A stretch of DNA of 64,000 nucleotides. Origin: Zoogloea sp. GTDB taxonomy: Bacteria; Pseudomonadota; Gammaproteobacteria; Burkholderiales; Rhodocyclaceae. Positions 43,843-52,810 of the stretch are shown one piece after another. The stretch is from the NCBI GenBank assembly GCA_016720685.1, contig JADKKC010000015.1, forward strand, positions 1 to 64,000, written 5' to 3'. The notes below the pieces were generated by a model. That model had not been told where the DNA came from and searched no databases. It saw only the letters and a program-made list of their open reading frames with translations. How positions within the stretch are numbered: position 1 is the first letter of the stretch; the number at the start of each line of letters is the position of its first letter. Position numbers and translations under genes: made by a program.

Positions 43843-44631
43843 GTGAATTTCGCCCTGATTCTTTTCATGTTGCTTGTCGTGAGCGGCGCCCTGTGGGCGC
43901 TGGATCACTTCGTGGCGAGCAAGCGCCGCAGCATCGGCTCGAAAACCCCGTGGTGGGTCGAGTACGGTGCGAGTTTTTTCCCCGTGATCCTGGTGGTTTT
44001 CAGCCTGCGTTCGTTTGTCGTGGAGCCGTTCAAGATTCCGTCCGGCTCGATGATTCCGACCCTGCTGGTCGGAGACTTCATCCTGGTGAACAAATGGACC
44101 TACGGCATCCGCCTGCCGGTCATCAACAAGAAGATCATCGACGTCAACCTTCCCCAGCGTGGCGACGTGATGGTGTTCCGTTTTCCGGCAGACCCTTCGC
44201 TGGATTACATCAAGCGTGTTGTCGGCCTTCCCGGCGACAAGATCGAGTACATGGACAAGAAGCTGACCATCAACGGCGTGGCGATGCCACAGTCACCCGC
44301 CGGTGATTATCTCCATACCGATCGCCTTTACTACTCGCCAAGCTTCACCGAGAAACTGGGCGGCGTCGAACACAAGGTCATCGTGGAGAATGACGCACCG
44401 GCTTCTGTTTCGCAGACCATCAAGTACCCGTTCCGCGACAACTGCACCTATACTAACCGCGGCCTTTCCTGCACCGTTCCGGCCGGTCACTATTTCATGA
44501 TGGGTGATAACCGGGATGGAAGTTTCGACAGTCGTGGCTGGGGTTTCGTCCCTGAACAGAACATTGTCGGCAAGGCATTCTTCATCTGGTTCAATTTCAA
44601 CGACCTGAAACGGATTGGCAGTTTTCATTGA
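43843..44631 (+). CDS. lepB: signal peptidase I
   Basis: 262 aa from GTG 43843 with AGGAG upstream. One N-terminal transmembrane helix and a second at ~45-62 are followed by the catalytic Ser in IPSGSMIPTL and the Lys in YIKRVVGLPGD, with GDNRDGSFDSR as box E. It cleaves signal peptides in the inner membrane. Confidence 0.96.
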   Translation: MNFALILFMLLVVSGALWALDHFVASKRRSIGSKTPWWVEYGASFFPVILVVFSLRSFVVEPFKIPSGSMIPTLLVGDFILVNKWTYGIRLPVINKKIIDVNLPQRGDVMVFRFPADPSLDYIKRVVGLPGDKIEYMDKKLTINGVAMPQSPAGDYLHTDRLYYSPSFTEKLGGVEHKVIVENDAPASVSQTIKYPFRDNCTYTNRGLSCTVPAGHYFMMGDNRDGSFDSRGWGFVPEQNIVGKAFFIWFNFNDLKRIGSFH

Positions 44632-44633
44632 TC

Positions 44634-45002
44634 ATGACGCGAAAAAGTCAGTCTGGCCTGAGTCTCGTTGGTGTAATGCTGGTCGGCAGCATGGCGGCCG
44701 CCGTTGTCCTGCTTGGGCTCAGACTGGTTCCGGTAGTCTCTGAATATTTTGGCATCAAGCGTGCGCTCGCCTCGGTGGCGGGCGCAGCCAATCCGCAAAC
44801 TGCGACGGTTCCCGAGTTGCGCAATGCTTTCGCGAAGCGTGCGATCGTCGATGACATTTCCAGCATCACCGCCTCCGACGTGGATATCACCAAGGAAAAC
44901 GGGCGCATCGTGATGTCGGTTGATTACTCCCGCAAGGTTCCGCTGTTCTCCAACGTGAGCCTGATGATCGAATTTTCCGCCTCGTCTCCTGACGGGCACT
45001 AA
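44634..45002 (+). CDS. DUF4845 small membrane protein
   Basis: 122 aa from ATG 44634 (TTG at 44628 also possible, overlapping the lepB stop). It begins KSQSGLSLVGVMLVG, which resembles a pseudopilin-like membrane segment, followed by a short periplasmic domain. DUF4845 genes lie between lepB and rnc in many betaproteobacteria; the function is unknown. Confidence 0.85.
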   Translation: MTRKSQSGLSLVGVMLVGSMAAAVVLLGLRLVPVVSEYFGIKRALASVAGAANPQTATVPELRNAFAKRAIVDDISSITASDVDITKENGRIVMSVDYSRKVPLFSNVSLMIEFSASSPDGH

Positions 45003-45011
45003 GTATCTCCC

Positions 45012-45686
45012 ATGAAGCTGGAAGTCCTGCAGCGGGCCATCGGCCATCGCTTTTCCCGGCCGGAACTCCTCGAGCAGGCGCTCACTCATCGAAGTTTCGG
45101 CTCTCCCCACAACGAACGGCTCGAATTTCTCGGCGACAGCGTGCTCAACTGCGTCACCGCCATTGCCCTGTTCGAGCGCTTCGGCGGCGAGTTGCGGGAA
45201 GGGGAAATGTCCCGCCTGCGCGCCAACCTGGTCCGCCAGGAAGCCCTGCACCGTCTTGCCGATATCCTGCAACTCGGCGAATACCTCCGCCTGGGCGACG
45301 GTGAGCTGAAAAGTGGCGGCCACCGCCGTCCGTCCATTCTGGCCGACGCGCTGGAAGCGATTTTTGCTGCGGTTTTCCTCGACGCGGGCTTTGCCGAGGC
45401 CAAGACGGTCATCGACAAGCTTTACGCGGCCTCCCTTGCCGAACTCGATCCCGCCCGCGCCCTCAAGGATCCGAAAACCGCCCTGCAGGAATGGTTGCAG
45501 GGCCGGCGTATGGCGTTGCCGAAATACTCGCTCGCCAACACCCGCGGCGAGGCGCACCAACAGGAATTCGAGGTCGAGTGCGAGATCGCCGGCCTCAACC
45601 TCAATACCCGCGGCATCGGCGTGAGTCGCCGCGCTGCCGAACAGCAATCCGCCCAGCGGATGCTGGAACTTCTGCCCAAGAAATGA
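45012..45686 (+). CDS. rnc: ribonuclease III
   Basis: 224 aa. The signature NERLEFLGDSVLN with the catalytic acidic residues is near residue 37, and a C-terminal double-stranded RNA-binding domain is at ~150-224. It processes rRNA and other structured RNA. Its stop overlaps the era start (ATGA). Confidence 0.96.
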   Translation: MKLEVLQRAIGHRFSRPELLEQALTHRSFGSPHNERLEFLGDSVLNCVTAIALFERFGGELREGEMSRLRANLVRQEALHRLADILQLGEYLRLGDGELKSGGHRRPSILADALEAIFAAVFLDAGFAEAKTVIDKLYAASLAELDPARALKDPKTALQEWLQGRRMALPKYSLANTRGEAHQQEFEVECEIAGLNLNTRGIGVSRRAAEQQSAQRMLELLPKK

Positions 45687-46591
45687 CTGAATCCACTACC
45701 GCCGCCGACCAGCCTTTCCACACCGGCTTCGTTGCCATCGTCGGTCGCCCCAATGTGGGCAAATCCACGCTGCTCAACCGCCTTATCGGCCAGAAGATCA
45801 GCATCGTCTCGCGCAAGGCCCAGACGACCCGCCACCGGGTTACCGGCGTGCTGACCGAAGGTCAGTCCCAGTACATCTTCGTGGACACCCCGGGCTTCCA
45901 GACGCGGCACAAAAATGCCCTCAACCGGGCCATGAACCGCACCGTCACCCAGGTGCTGTCCGACGTGGACCTGGTGCTCTTCGTCATCGAGAGCGGCCGC
46001 TATGGCCCGGCCGATGAGCAGGTGGTCAAGCTGCTGCCGCCGGGCGCCAAGGTCATCCTCGTCATCAACAAGGTCGATCTGCTCGAAGACAAGGGCCGTC
46101 TGCTGCCCTTCATGCAAAAGATGAGCGAGGTCTTCCCCTTCGCCGAGATCGTGCCCGTCAGCGCCGAAAAGGGTCGCAATACCGATCAGCTGCTGAAGGC
46201 GGCCGGCCCCTACCTGCCCGAAGGCGATCCGATTTTCGACGCGGACGACATCACCGACCGCAGCGAGCGCTTTCTTGCTGCCGAATTCCTGCGCGAAAAG
46301 CTGTTCCGCCAGCTCGGCGAGGAGCTGCCCTACGGCATGACCGTCGAGATCGAGAAGTTCGAGGCCGAGCCTGGTCTGCGCCGCATTCACGCTGCCATCA
46401 TTGTCGATCGCGACGCCCACAAGGCGATGGTGATCGGCAAGGGCGGCGAGCGCCTCAAGCGCATCGCTTCCGAGGCCCGCGTCGAACTCGAAACGCTCTT
46501 TGAATCCAAGGTCTTCCTTGAAGTGTGGGTCAAGGTCAAGAGTGGCTGGGCCGACGACGAGCGGGCGCTCAAGAGCCTTGGCTACGAGTAA
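45683..46591 (+). CDS. era: GTPase Era
   Basis: 302 aa with G1 GRPNVGKSTLLN, G3 DTPGF and G4 NKVD motifs and a C-terminal KH domain (AMVIGKGGERLKRI) that binds the 3' end of 16S rRNA. It functions in 30S assembly. It follows rnc as usual. Confidence 0.97.
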   Translation: MTESTTAADQPFHTGFVAIVGRPNVGKSTLLNRLIGQKISIVSRKAQTTRHRVTGVLTEGQSQYIFVDTPGFQTRHKNALNRAMNRTVTQVLSDVDLVLFVIESGRYGPADEQVVKLLPPGAKVILVINKVDLLEDKGRLLPFMQKMSEVFPFAEIVPVSAEKGRNTDQLLKAAGPYLPEGDPIFDADDITDRSERFLAAEFLREKLFRQLGEELPYGMTVEIEKFEAEPGLRRIHAAIIVDRDAHKAMVIGKGGERLKRIASEARVELETLFESKVFLEVWVKVKSGWADDERALKSLGYE

Positions 46592-46609
46592 TCCCTGCAC
46601 GGAACGCCC

Positions 46610-47347
46610 GTGACTGCCAGGCAGCGCATCGACCAGCAGCCGGGCTTCGTGCTGCACAGTTATCCCTATCGGGAAACCAGCCTCATCGTCGAAGTCTTCA
46701 GCCGCGACCATGGCCGCGTCGGTCTGGTTGCCAAGGGCGCGCGCCGGCCCATGTCGCAGTTGCGCGGTGTTCTGATGGCCTTCCAGCCGCTGCTGATCGA
46801 CTGGAGTGGCGGCGGCGAAATGAAAACCCTCGTGCGTGCCGAGTGGATGGGCGGCCAGCCGCTACTTGGCGGTCAGGCATTGCTGTGTGCTTATTACGCC
46901 AATGAACTCCTGATGCGCCTCATGCCGCGGGAGGATGCCCATCCCCGCCTGCACCAGGCCTATGGCGAGGCTTTGCGGGCGCTGGCCGCCAGTGAACCCC
47001 AGGAAGTCGTGTTGCGCCGCTTCGAGCTGGCCCTGCTGCAGGAACTCGGCTATGGCATGCCGCTGGACGTGGACGCCAATGGCGAGCCGGTCCGGGTCGA
47101 TACCGGCTACGCCTATATAATCGAACGCGGCCCGGTGCCGGTTGACGAATACGGCAGCGACGATCCGTCGGTCGTTGCCGGCAAAACCCTGCTCGACATG
47201 GCCGCCGGCGATTTTCGTGACACGGAATCCCTGGCCGGAAGCAAGGCGCTGATGCGCCGGCTCATCCAGCACTACCTCGGCGGGCAGCAGCTCCAGTCGC
47301 GTCGGGTATTTACCGAACTTTTCGCTTTTCCCGGAGAACCGTCTTGA
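46610..47347 (+). CDS. recO: DNA repair protein RecO
   Basis: 245 aa from GTG 46610. The N-terminal OB-fold (FVLHSYPYRETSLIVEVF, GLVAKGARRP) and the helical C-terminus (LELGYGMPLDV type) match RecO, which loads RecA with RecR. TTGA overlap with pdxJ. Confidence 0.93.
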   Translation: MTARQRIDQQPGFVLHSYPYRETSLIVEVFSRDHGRVGLVAKGARRPMSQLRGVLMAFQPLLIDWSGGGEMKTLVRAEWMGGQPLLGGQALLCAYYANELLMRLMPREDAHPRLHQAYGEALRALAASEPQEVVLRRFELALLQELGYGMPLDVDANGEPVRVDTGYAYIIERGPVPVDEYGSDDPSVVAGKTLLDMAAGDFRDTESLAGSKALMRRLIQHYLGGQQLQSRRVFTELFAFPGEPS

Positions 47348-48105
47348 TCGAACTTGGCGTCAACATCGACCATGTGGCCACCTTGCGCCAGGCCCGTCGC
47401 ACCTGGGAGCCGGACCCGGCGTGGGCTGCCGTGGAAGCCCAGCTTGGCGGGGCCGATGGCATCACCGTGCATCTGCGCGAGGATCGCCGCCACATCCAGG
47501 ATGACGACGTGCGCAAACTGCGCGAACTCACCCAGATCAAGCTCAACCTCGAAATGGCCGCCACCGACGAAATGGTCGGCATCGCCTGCGGGCTCAAGCC
47601 CGAAATGGCGATGTTCGTGCCCGAAGGCCGCCATGAAGTGACCACCGAAGGCGGGCTGGATATCGTTTCCCAGGAGGCTCGCCTGAAGGACGCCGTGGCG
47701 CGCCTCGCCGATGTCGGCATTATCGTCAGCGTCTTCATCGACGCCGAAATTGCCCAGGTCGAAGCGGCGGCCCGTATCGGTGCCGGGGTCTGCGAAGTTC
47801 ACACCGGGCCCTATGCCCATGCCTTTCATGCTGCGGGCCGCGATGCCGAGAGCCCGGCCGTGCTGGCCGAAATCGCCAAGCTTGCCCGCGCGGGCGAGGC
47901 GATCCGGGCGCTCGGCCTGCGCTTCAATGCCGGTCACGCCCTCAATTACTACAACGTCCAGCCCATCGCCCGCCTGCCGGGCATCCGCGAGCTGCACATC
48001 GGCCACTCCATCGTCAGCCGTTCGGTCTTCACCGGCCTGCGCGAGGCCGTCAAGGAAATGAAGCGCCTGATGCGCGAAGCCGCCGATCGCGGTCTCAAGG
48101 CGTGA
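47344..48105 (+). CDS. pdxJ: pyridoxine 5'-phosphate synthase
   Basis: 253 aa from TTG 47344. It begins IELGVNIDHVATLRQAR, the PdxJ signature, with VTTEGGLD and EVHTGPYA. It condenses DXP and 3-amino-2-oxopropyl phosphate in vitamin B6 synthesis. GTGA overlap with acpS. Confidence 0.95.
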   Translation: MIELGVNIDHVATLRQARRTWEPDPAWAAVEAQLGGADGITVHLREDRRHIQDDDVRKLRELTQIKLNLEMAATDEMVGIACGLKPEMAMFVPEGRHEVTTEGGLDIVSQEARLKDAVARLADVGIIVSVFIDAEIAQVEAAARIGAGVCEVHTGPYAHAFHAAGRDAESPAVLAEIAKLARAGEAIRALGLRFNAGHALNYYNVQPIARLPGIRELHIGHSIVSRSVFTGLREAVKEMKRLMREAADRGLKA

Positions 48106-48479
48106 TCCACGGAGTTGGCACCGACATCGTGAAGGTGGCGCGCCTCGGCGACGCCCTGACGCGCCACGGTGCCCGCTTCGCCGCCCGCATTCTCGACGAA
48201 TCCGAGCGCCCGGCCTTCGACGCCGCCCGCGATCCGGCCCGCCTGCTTGCCAAGCGCTTTGCCGCCAAGGAAGCCTTCGGCAAGGCCCTCGGCACCGGCG
48301 TTGCCGCGCCTGCCACACTTCACGCCGTGCGGGTCGGGCACGATGCGCTCGGCAAGCCGCTGTTCGAATATTCGCCGGCGCTGGCAGACTACATGCGGGC
48401 GCGCGGCCTGAATGCCCACCTGAGCCTCTCCGACGAAGTCGACTACGTCGTGGCCTTTGCCGTCATCGAAAAATCATGA
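48102..48479 (+). CDS. acpS: holo-ACP synthase
   Basis: 125 aa from GTG 48102. GTDIVKVARL near the N-terminus holds the metal-binding Asp, and AKRFAAKEAFGKALGTG is the second conserved block. It attaches phosphopantetheine to ACP. It overlaps nagZ by 4 nt. Confidence 0.95.
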   Translation: MIHGVGTDIVKVARLGDALTRHGARFAARILDESERPAFDAARDPARLLAKRFAAKEAFGKALGTGVAAPATLHAVRVGHDALGKPLFEYSPALADYMRARGLNAHLSLSDEVDYVVAFAVIEKS

Positions 48480-49513
48480 AGCCATCCCACGCCCAACCCG
48501 GTCCGGTCATGCTCGACGTGGCGGCCTATGAAGTCACCGCTGAAGAGCGCGAAATCTTGCAGCATCCGCTGGTCGGCGGAGTCATCCTGTTTGGCCGCAA
48601 CTACGCCGAGCCCGAACAACTGCGCGCACTCACCGCAGCCATTCGTGCGCTGCGGCCCGATGTGCTGATTTCCGTCGACCACGAAGGCGGCCGCGTGCAG
48701 CGTTTTCGTGATGGCTTCACCCGCCTGCCGGCCATGCGCCGGCTTGGCGAAGCCTGGGAGGCCGGTCCTGCCGTGGCCAAGGCCCGCGCCCGCCAGGCCG
48801 GCTTCGTGCTGGCGGCCGAGCTGCGCGCCCATGGCGTCGATCTGAGCTACGCGCCGGTGCTGGATCTCGACTACGGCGTCAGTTCGGTGATCGGTGACCG
48901 GGCTTTCCACCGCGATCCGCTGGTTGCCACCGAACTCGCCCGCGCCGTCGCCGCCGGTCTGGGCGATGCCGGCATGCGTGCGGTGGGCAAGCACTTTCCC
49001 GGCCACGGCGCCGTGACGGCGGATTCCCACGTGGCGATTCCCGTCGATGAACGCAGCTTCGAGGCGGTGTGGGCCGAAGACATCCAGCCGTTCCGCCTGC
49101 TCGCCGACGAACTGGGCGGCGTGATGCCGGCCCATGTCATCTTCGAGAACATCGATCCGCGCCCGGCCGGTTTTTCGCCGTTCTGGCTGCAGCAGGTGTT
49201 GCGCGGCAAGCTGGGTTTTGGGGGCGTCATCTTCAGCGACGACCTGACGATGGAAGGCGCAAGCGTGGCCGGCGACATCGTGGCCCGCGCCGAAGCCGCC
49301 CATGGCGCAGGCTGCGACATGGTGCTGGTGTGCAACCGGCCCGATCTTGCCGTGCAGCTTCTCGATCGCTGGAAGCCCGCCGTGAGCAGCGCCAGCAGCG
49401 CCCGTATCGCGGCCCTGCGTCCGCGCCCGGGCAGCGCCCCGGCCGACCGGGCGACCCTCGCCGGCTGGGCGCCGTATTGTGCGGCCCGCGACAGCGTGCT
49501 GGCTCTCGGCTGA
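48476..49513 (+). CDS. nagZ: beta-N-acetylhexosaminidase NagZ
   Basis: 345 aa, family GH3 without signal peptide, so cytoplasmic. It has VDHEGGRVQRF, the KHFPGHG motif and the nucleophile Asp in FSDDLTMEGA. It recycles peptidoglycan fragments and can affect AmpR-type beta-lactam induction. Last gene of the lepA-to-nagZ array. Confidence 0.94.
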   Translation: MKPSHAQPGPVMLDVAAYEVTAEEREILQHPLVGGVILFGRNYAEPEQLRALTAAIRALRPDVLISVDHEGGRVQRFRDGFTRLPAMRRLGEAWEAGPAVAKARARQAGFVLAAELRAHGVDLSYAPVLDLDYGVSSVIGDRAFHRDPLVATELARAVAAGLGDAGMRAVGKHFPGHGAVTADSHVAIPVDERSFEAVWAEDIQPFRLLADELGGVMPAHVIFENIDPRPAGFSPFWLQQVLRGKLGFGGVIFSDDLTMEGASVAGDIVARAEAAHGAGCDMVLVCNRPDLAVQLLDRWKPAVSSASSARIAALRPRPGSAPADRATLAGWAPYCAARDSVLALG

Positions 49514-49534
49514 GCTTTCCCGGGGCGACTCATC

Positions 49535-51328
49535 GTGAGCTTTGACGCCAAGGCCTTCCTGCGCACCCTGACCGAAGAGCCGGGTGTTTACCGCATGATC
49601 GGTGCCGACGAGTCGGTGCTGTATGTCGGCAAGGCCAAGAACCTCAAGCGGCGGGTGTCGTCCTATTTCCAGCGCACCCAGCTCAGCCCCCGCATCGCCA
49701 TCATGGTCGGGCAGGTGGCGCGCGTGGATACCACCGCCACCCGCTCCGAGGCCGAGGCGCTGATCCTCGAAAACAACCTCATCAAGAGCCTGGGGCCCAA
49801 GTACAACATCCTGTTCCGGGACGACAAGTCCTATCCCTACATCGCCCTGTCAGCCGCCGAGTTTCCGCAGATCTACTATCACCGCGGGGGTTTCCGCAAG
49901 GGCGTACGCTACTTCGGCCCGTTTCCCAACAGCTGGGCGGTGCGCGAAACCCTGCACCTGATGCAGAAGATCTTTCGCCTTCGTACCTGCGAGGACACCA
50001 CCTTCAGCAACCGCTCGCGGCCCTGCCTGCTGCACCAGATCCAGCGCTGCACGGGGCCCTGCGTCGGGCTCATCGACAAGGACGCCTACAACGCCGACGT
50101 GCAGCTGGCCAGCCTGTTTCTCAGCGGTCGCCACAGCGACGTGGTGGACGATCTGTCGCAACGCATGCAGGCCGCCTCCGATGCGCTGGCCTTCGAAAAG
50201 GCCGCCGTCTATCGCGACCAGATCCGCAACCTGCAGGCCGTGCTGCACAAGCAGTTCGTCGAAAGCGCCAGGGACGAGGACGTGGACGTGCTGGCCGCGG
50301 TGGAGCGGGGCGGCATGGTGTGCGTCAACCTGGCGATGATCCGCGGCGGGCGCCACCTGGGCGACCGGCCGCTTTTTCCGAGCAATGCCCAGGGCTGCGC
50401 GCCGCTGGATGCGCTGGTGGCCTTCGTCGAGCAGCATTACCTCGATCATCCCTTTCCCGGCAAGATCCTCGTCAATCTTGAACCGGCAACGGTCAAGGAA
50501 GCGCTGGACGAAGTCGTCGAAGGCAAGGCGCCGATGGTGGCGGCCCGCTTCGAGAACGAGCGCGCCTGGATGGGCATGGCCGAGAACAACGCCGGCCTGG
50601 CGCTGCTGGCTCGCGAGCAGGAATCGTCCCGCGGCGAGGCACGCCTCGACGCCCTGCGCGAGGCCCTGGCCCTGGCGGAGACGCCAAGCCGCATCGAGTG
50701 CTTCGACATTTCCCACACCATGGGCGAGGCGACCGTTGCCTCCTGCGTGGTGTGGGACGGCAAGGCCATGAAGAAGTCCGAATACCGTCGCTACAACATC
50801 GCCGGCATCACCCCCGGCGACGACTACGCCGCAATGCGCCAGGCGCTCACCCGGCGCTACGAAAAAGTGGCGGCCGGCGAGGGCGTGCGTCCCGACCTCA
50901 TCCTCATCGACGGGGGCAAGGGCCAGATGGGCGTTGCCCGCGAAGTGCTGGCCGAACTCGGGCTGGACATCATGATGTTCGGCGTCGCCAAGGGCGAGAG
51001 CCGCAAGCCGGGCCTCGAGGAACTCGTTTTTCCCGACGGCCGCGATGCGGTGCACCTGCGTCCGGATGCGCCGGCCCTGCACCTCATCCAGGAAATCCGC
51101 GATGAAGCCCACCGTTTTGCGATCACCGGCCACCGGGCACGGCGCGCCAAGATCCGCAACACGTCCCGTCTCGAAGACATAGCCGGAATCGGCCCGACCC
51201 GGCGCCGCAAGTTGCTGGCCACCTTTGGCGGCATCGACGGTGTGCGAAACGCCACGGTCGAGGATCTTTGCCGCGTCGAAGGCATCAACCGTCAACTTGC
51301 CGAACAGATATACAATTCGTTGCGATAG
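49535..51328 (+). CDS. uvrC: excinuclease ABC subunit C (UvrC)
   Basis: 597 aa from GTG 49535. An N-terminal GIY-YIG nuclease domain (PGVYRMIGADESVLYVGKAK) is followed by the UVR region, the RNase-H-like second nuclease (ECFDISHTMGEATVASCVV, DLILIDGGKGQ) and C-terminal HhH motifs (IAGIGPTRRRKLL). It makes both incisions in nucleotide excision repair. Confidence 0.96.
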   Translation: MSFDAKAFLRTLTEEPGVYRMIGADESVLYVGKAKNLKRRVSSYFQRTQLSPRIAIMVGQVARVDTTATRSEAEALILENNLIKSLGPKYNILFRDDKSYPYIALSAAEFPQIYYHRGGFRKGVRYFGPFPNSWAVRETLHLMQKIFRLRTCEDTTFSNRSRPCLLHQIQRCTGPCVGLIDKDAYNADVQLASLFLSGRHSDVVDDLSQRMQAASDALAFEKAAVYRDQIRNLQAVLHKQFVESARDEDVDVLAAVERGGMVCVNLAMIRGGRHLGDRPLFPSNAQGCAPLDALVAFVEQHYLDHPFPGKILVNLEPATVKEALDEVVEGKAPMVAARFENERAWMGMAENNAGLALLAREQESSRGEARLDALREALALAETPSRIECFDISHTMGEATVASCVVWDGKAMKKSEYRRYNIAGITPGDDYAAMRQALTRRYEKVAAGEGVRPDLILIDGGKGQMGVAREVLAELGLDIMMFGVAKGESRKPGLEELVFPDGRDAVHLRPDAPALHLIQEIRDEAHRFAITGHRARRAKIRNTSRLEDIAGIGPTRRRKLLATFGGIDGVRNATVEDLCRVEGINRQLAEQIYNSLR

Positions 51329-51343
51329 CCAGCGAACGTCGAC

Positions 51344-51916
51344 ATGCCCCTCAATATTCCCAACTCCCTCACCTGGGCGCGCATCGCGCTGATCCCGTTT
51401 TTCGTCGGCATCTATTACTTTCCGGATACGGTCATTTCCCCGGAAGACAAGAACCTGATTGCGACGCTGACCTTCATCGTCGCCGCCGTGACCGACTGGT
51501 TCGACGGTTACCTGGCCCGCTCCCTCGGCCAGACCTCGGCCTTCGGCGCCTTCCTCGATCCGGTGGCCGACAAGCTCATGGTTGCGGCGGCGCTGATCGT
51601 GCTGGTGCAGCTCGGGCGGGTCGACTCCCTCATCGCGCTGGTCATCATCGGGCGCGAGATCACCATCTCGGCGCTGCGCGAATGGATGGCCAAGGTGGGC
51701 GCAGCCGGCAGCGTGGCGGTGGCCTTTGTCGGCAAGCTCAAGACGGCAGCCCAGATGTCGGCGATTCCGCTGCTGCTGTTCGAAGCCCCGGTGCTCGGCT
51801 TCGACAGCCTCCAGCTCGGCACGCTGCTGATTTACGTTGCCGCGGTGCTCACCCTGTGGTCGATGGGCTACTACATGCGCTGTGCCTGGCCGGAGCTCAT
51901 GAAGCGCAGCCGGTAA
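51344..51916 (+). CDS. pgsA: CDP-diacylglycerol--glycerol-3-phosphate 3-phosphatidyltransferase
   Basis: 190-aa integral membrane enzyme with the CDP-alcohol phosphatidyltransferase motif DWFDGYLAR...GAFLDPVADK. It commits CDP-DAG to phosphatidylglycerol. The order uvrC-pgsA is conserved in many proteobacteria. Confidence 0.95.
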   Translation: MPLNIPNSLTWARIALIPFFVGIYYFPDTVISPEDKNLIATLTFIVAAVTDWFDGYLARSLGQTSAFGAFLDPVADKLMVAAALIVLVQLGRVDSLIALVIIGREITISALREWMAKVGAAGSVAVAFVGKLKTAAQMSAIPLLLFEAPVLGFDSLQLGTLLIYVAAVLTLWSMGYYMRCAWPELMKRSR

Positions 51917-51947
51917 GGCCGATGAACAGCTTGCCTTGCGAAAGTCG

Positions 51948-51975
51948 TTGACTTCGTCTTTTTGGCGCCTATAAT
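51948..51975 (+). promoter_or_regulatory. sigma-70 promoter of the tRNA operon
   Basis: TTGACT (51948-51953) and a perfect TATAAT (51970-51975) are 16 nt apart, placing a start about 7 nt after the -10 and just before the first tRNA-Gly. Confidence 0.88.
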
Positions 51976-51988
51976 GGCGGCTCTTTCA

Positions 51989-52064
51989 GCGGCAGTAGCT
52001 CAGTTGGTAGAGCGCAACCTTGCCAAGGTTGAGGTCGAGAGTTCGAGACTCTTCTGCCGCTCCA
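51989..52064 (+). tRNA. tRNA-Gly (GCC), copy 1
   Basis: 76-nt cloverleaf with encoded CCA, anticodon loop TTGCCAA. First gene of the tRNA operon; the sequence is identical to the two later Gly copies. Confidence 0.97.
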
Positions 52065-52106
52065 AAGGTTTTTGAAGAAAAGCGGTGCTTTTCTGTTGAG
52101 GTACAC

Positions 52107-52180
52107 GGCGCGATAGCAAAGCGGTTATGCACCGGATTGCAAATCCGTGTAGGTCGGTTCGACTCCGGCTCGCGCCTCCA
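52107..52180 (+). tRNA. tRNA-Cys (GCA)
   Basis: 74 nt, anticodon loop TTGCAAA, CCA encoded. It sits between Gly copies 1 and 2. Confidence 0.97.
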
Positions 52181-52191
52181 GGTTTATCGAA

Positions 52192-52267
52192 GCGGCAGTA
52201 GCTCAGTTGGTAGAGCGCAACCTTGCCAAGGTTGAGGTCGAGAGTTCGAGACTCTTCTGCCGCTCCA
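52192..52267 (+). tRNA. tRNA-Gly (GCC), copy 2
   Basis: Identical 76-nt sequence to copy 1; 11 nt after tRNA-Cys. Confidence 0.97.
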
Positions 52268-52305
52268 AAAAAACTTCGGTTTGCGCCTCAAAAATTAGAT
52301 TAAAA

Positions 52306-52381
52306 GCGGCAGTAGCTCAGTTGGTAGAGCGCAACCTTGCCAAGGTTGAGGTCGAGAGTTCGAGACTCTTCTGCCGCTCCA
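52306..52381 (+). tRNA. tRNA-Gly (GCC), copy 3
   Basis: Identical 76-nt sequence; last gene of the operon, followed within 8 nt by a terminator hairpin. Confidence 0.97.
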
Positions 52382-52388
52382 GATAAAG

Positions 52389-52423
52389 AACGGGGAAAAC
52401 GATGATTCGTTTTCCCCGTTTGC
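52389..52423 (+). terminator. terminator of the tRNA operon
   Basis: 13-bp perfect stem AACGGGGAAAACG / CGTTTTCCCCGTT with 6-nt loop, followed by a pyrimidine-rich stretch. Confidence 0.88.
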
Positions 52424-52644
52424 GTTTCTATTTCCATTTCTATTTCTACGTCCGTTTCTGTTTGTCTGTTGCGCATCCGCTGCTGATCCGCAGGTCGGCG
52501 TTGCCAAAGTTCAAACCTCGTTTCGCTTTCTGGCCCGGCGCCCTGCCGGATGTCGTCGCACGCCTGCAAGATTCCCGTCGCCTGCCTGTCATCGGGCTTG
52601 CTTACGATCATCACGAACGATCACTTGCTTGGGGGCTGAAATGA
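52402..52644 (+). CDS. doubtful small open frame
   Basis: An 80-codon frame whose ATG lies inside the tRNA terminator loop. The first 20 codons translate the repetitive TTTC/TATT pyrimidine tract (Phe/Tyr/Arg-rich); the rest (KFKPRFAFWPGALPDVVARL, SLAWGLK) looks more protein-like. Its stop overlaps the next small frame as ATGA. I do not recognise a family. The N-terminal part is probably untranslated. Confidence 0.2.
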   Translation: MIRFPRLRFYFHFYFYVRFCLSVAHPLLIRRSALPKFKPRFAFWPGALPDVVARLQDSRRLPVIGLAYDHHERSLAWGLK

Positions 52645-52763
52645 GGCGAATTCTGAAAACGGGGGTCAGGCGCGTCTTGCGCAATCTGTTCGGTCCGGGC
52701 ATCGAAGCTTTTGTGGTCGATGAGGATTGGCAGGCCTTGCTGTTCGTGCCGGACAGCCGCTGA
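52641..52763 (+). CDS. possible 40-aa protein of unknown function
   Basis: ATG at 52641 overlaps the preceding stop. It encodes a basic N-terminus (RRILKTGVRRVLRNLFG) and an acidic hydrophobic C-terminus ending FVPDSR, and stops 1 bp before a strong terminator hairpin. The position between the tRNA operon and that terminator supports a transcribed small gene, but no family is recognised. Confidence 0.3.
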   Translation: MRRILKTGVRRVLRNLFGPGIEAFVVDEDWQALLFVPDSR

Positions 52764-52764
52764 A

Positions 52765-52798
52765 GAAAACGGGGAGGGCGCGAACCCTCCCCGTTTTC
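52765..52798. terminator. bidirectional terminator
   Basis: 14-bp stem GAAAACGGGGAGGG / CCCTCCCCGTTTTC with 6-nt loop, between the small plus-strand frame and the minus-strand thiolase. Confidence 0.88.
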
Positions 52799-52810
52799 AC
52801 GTCAGGCGGC

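Noticed and set aside
51989..52381. Repeats of the tRNA cluster as a CRISPR-like array
   Set aside because: The repeats are complete tRNA-Gly genes with CCA ends and unequal spacers, one of them holding tRNA-Cys.
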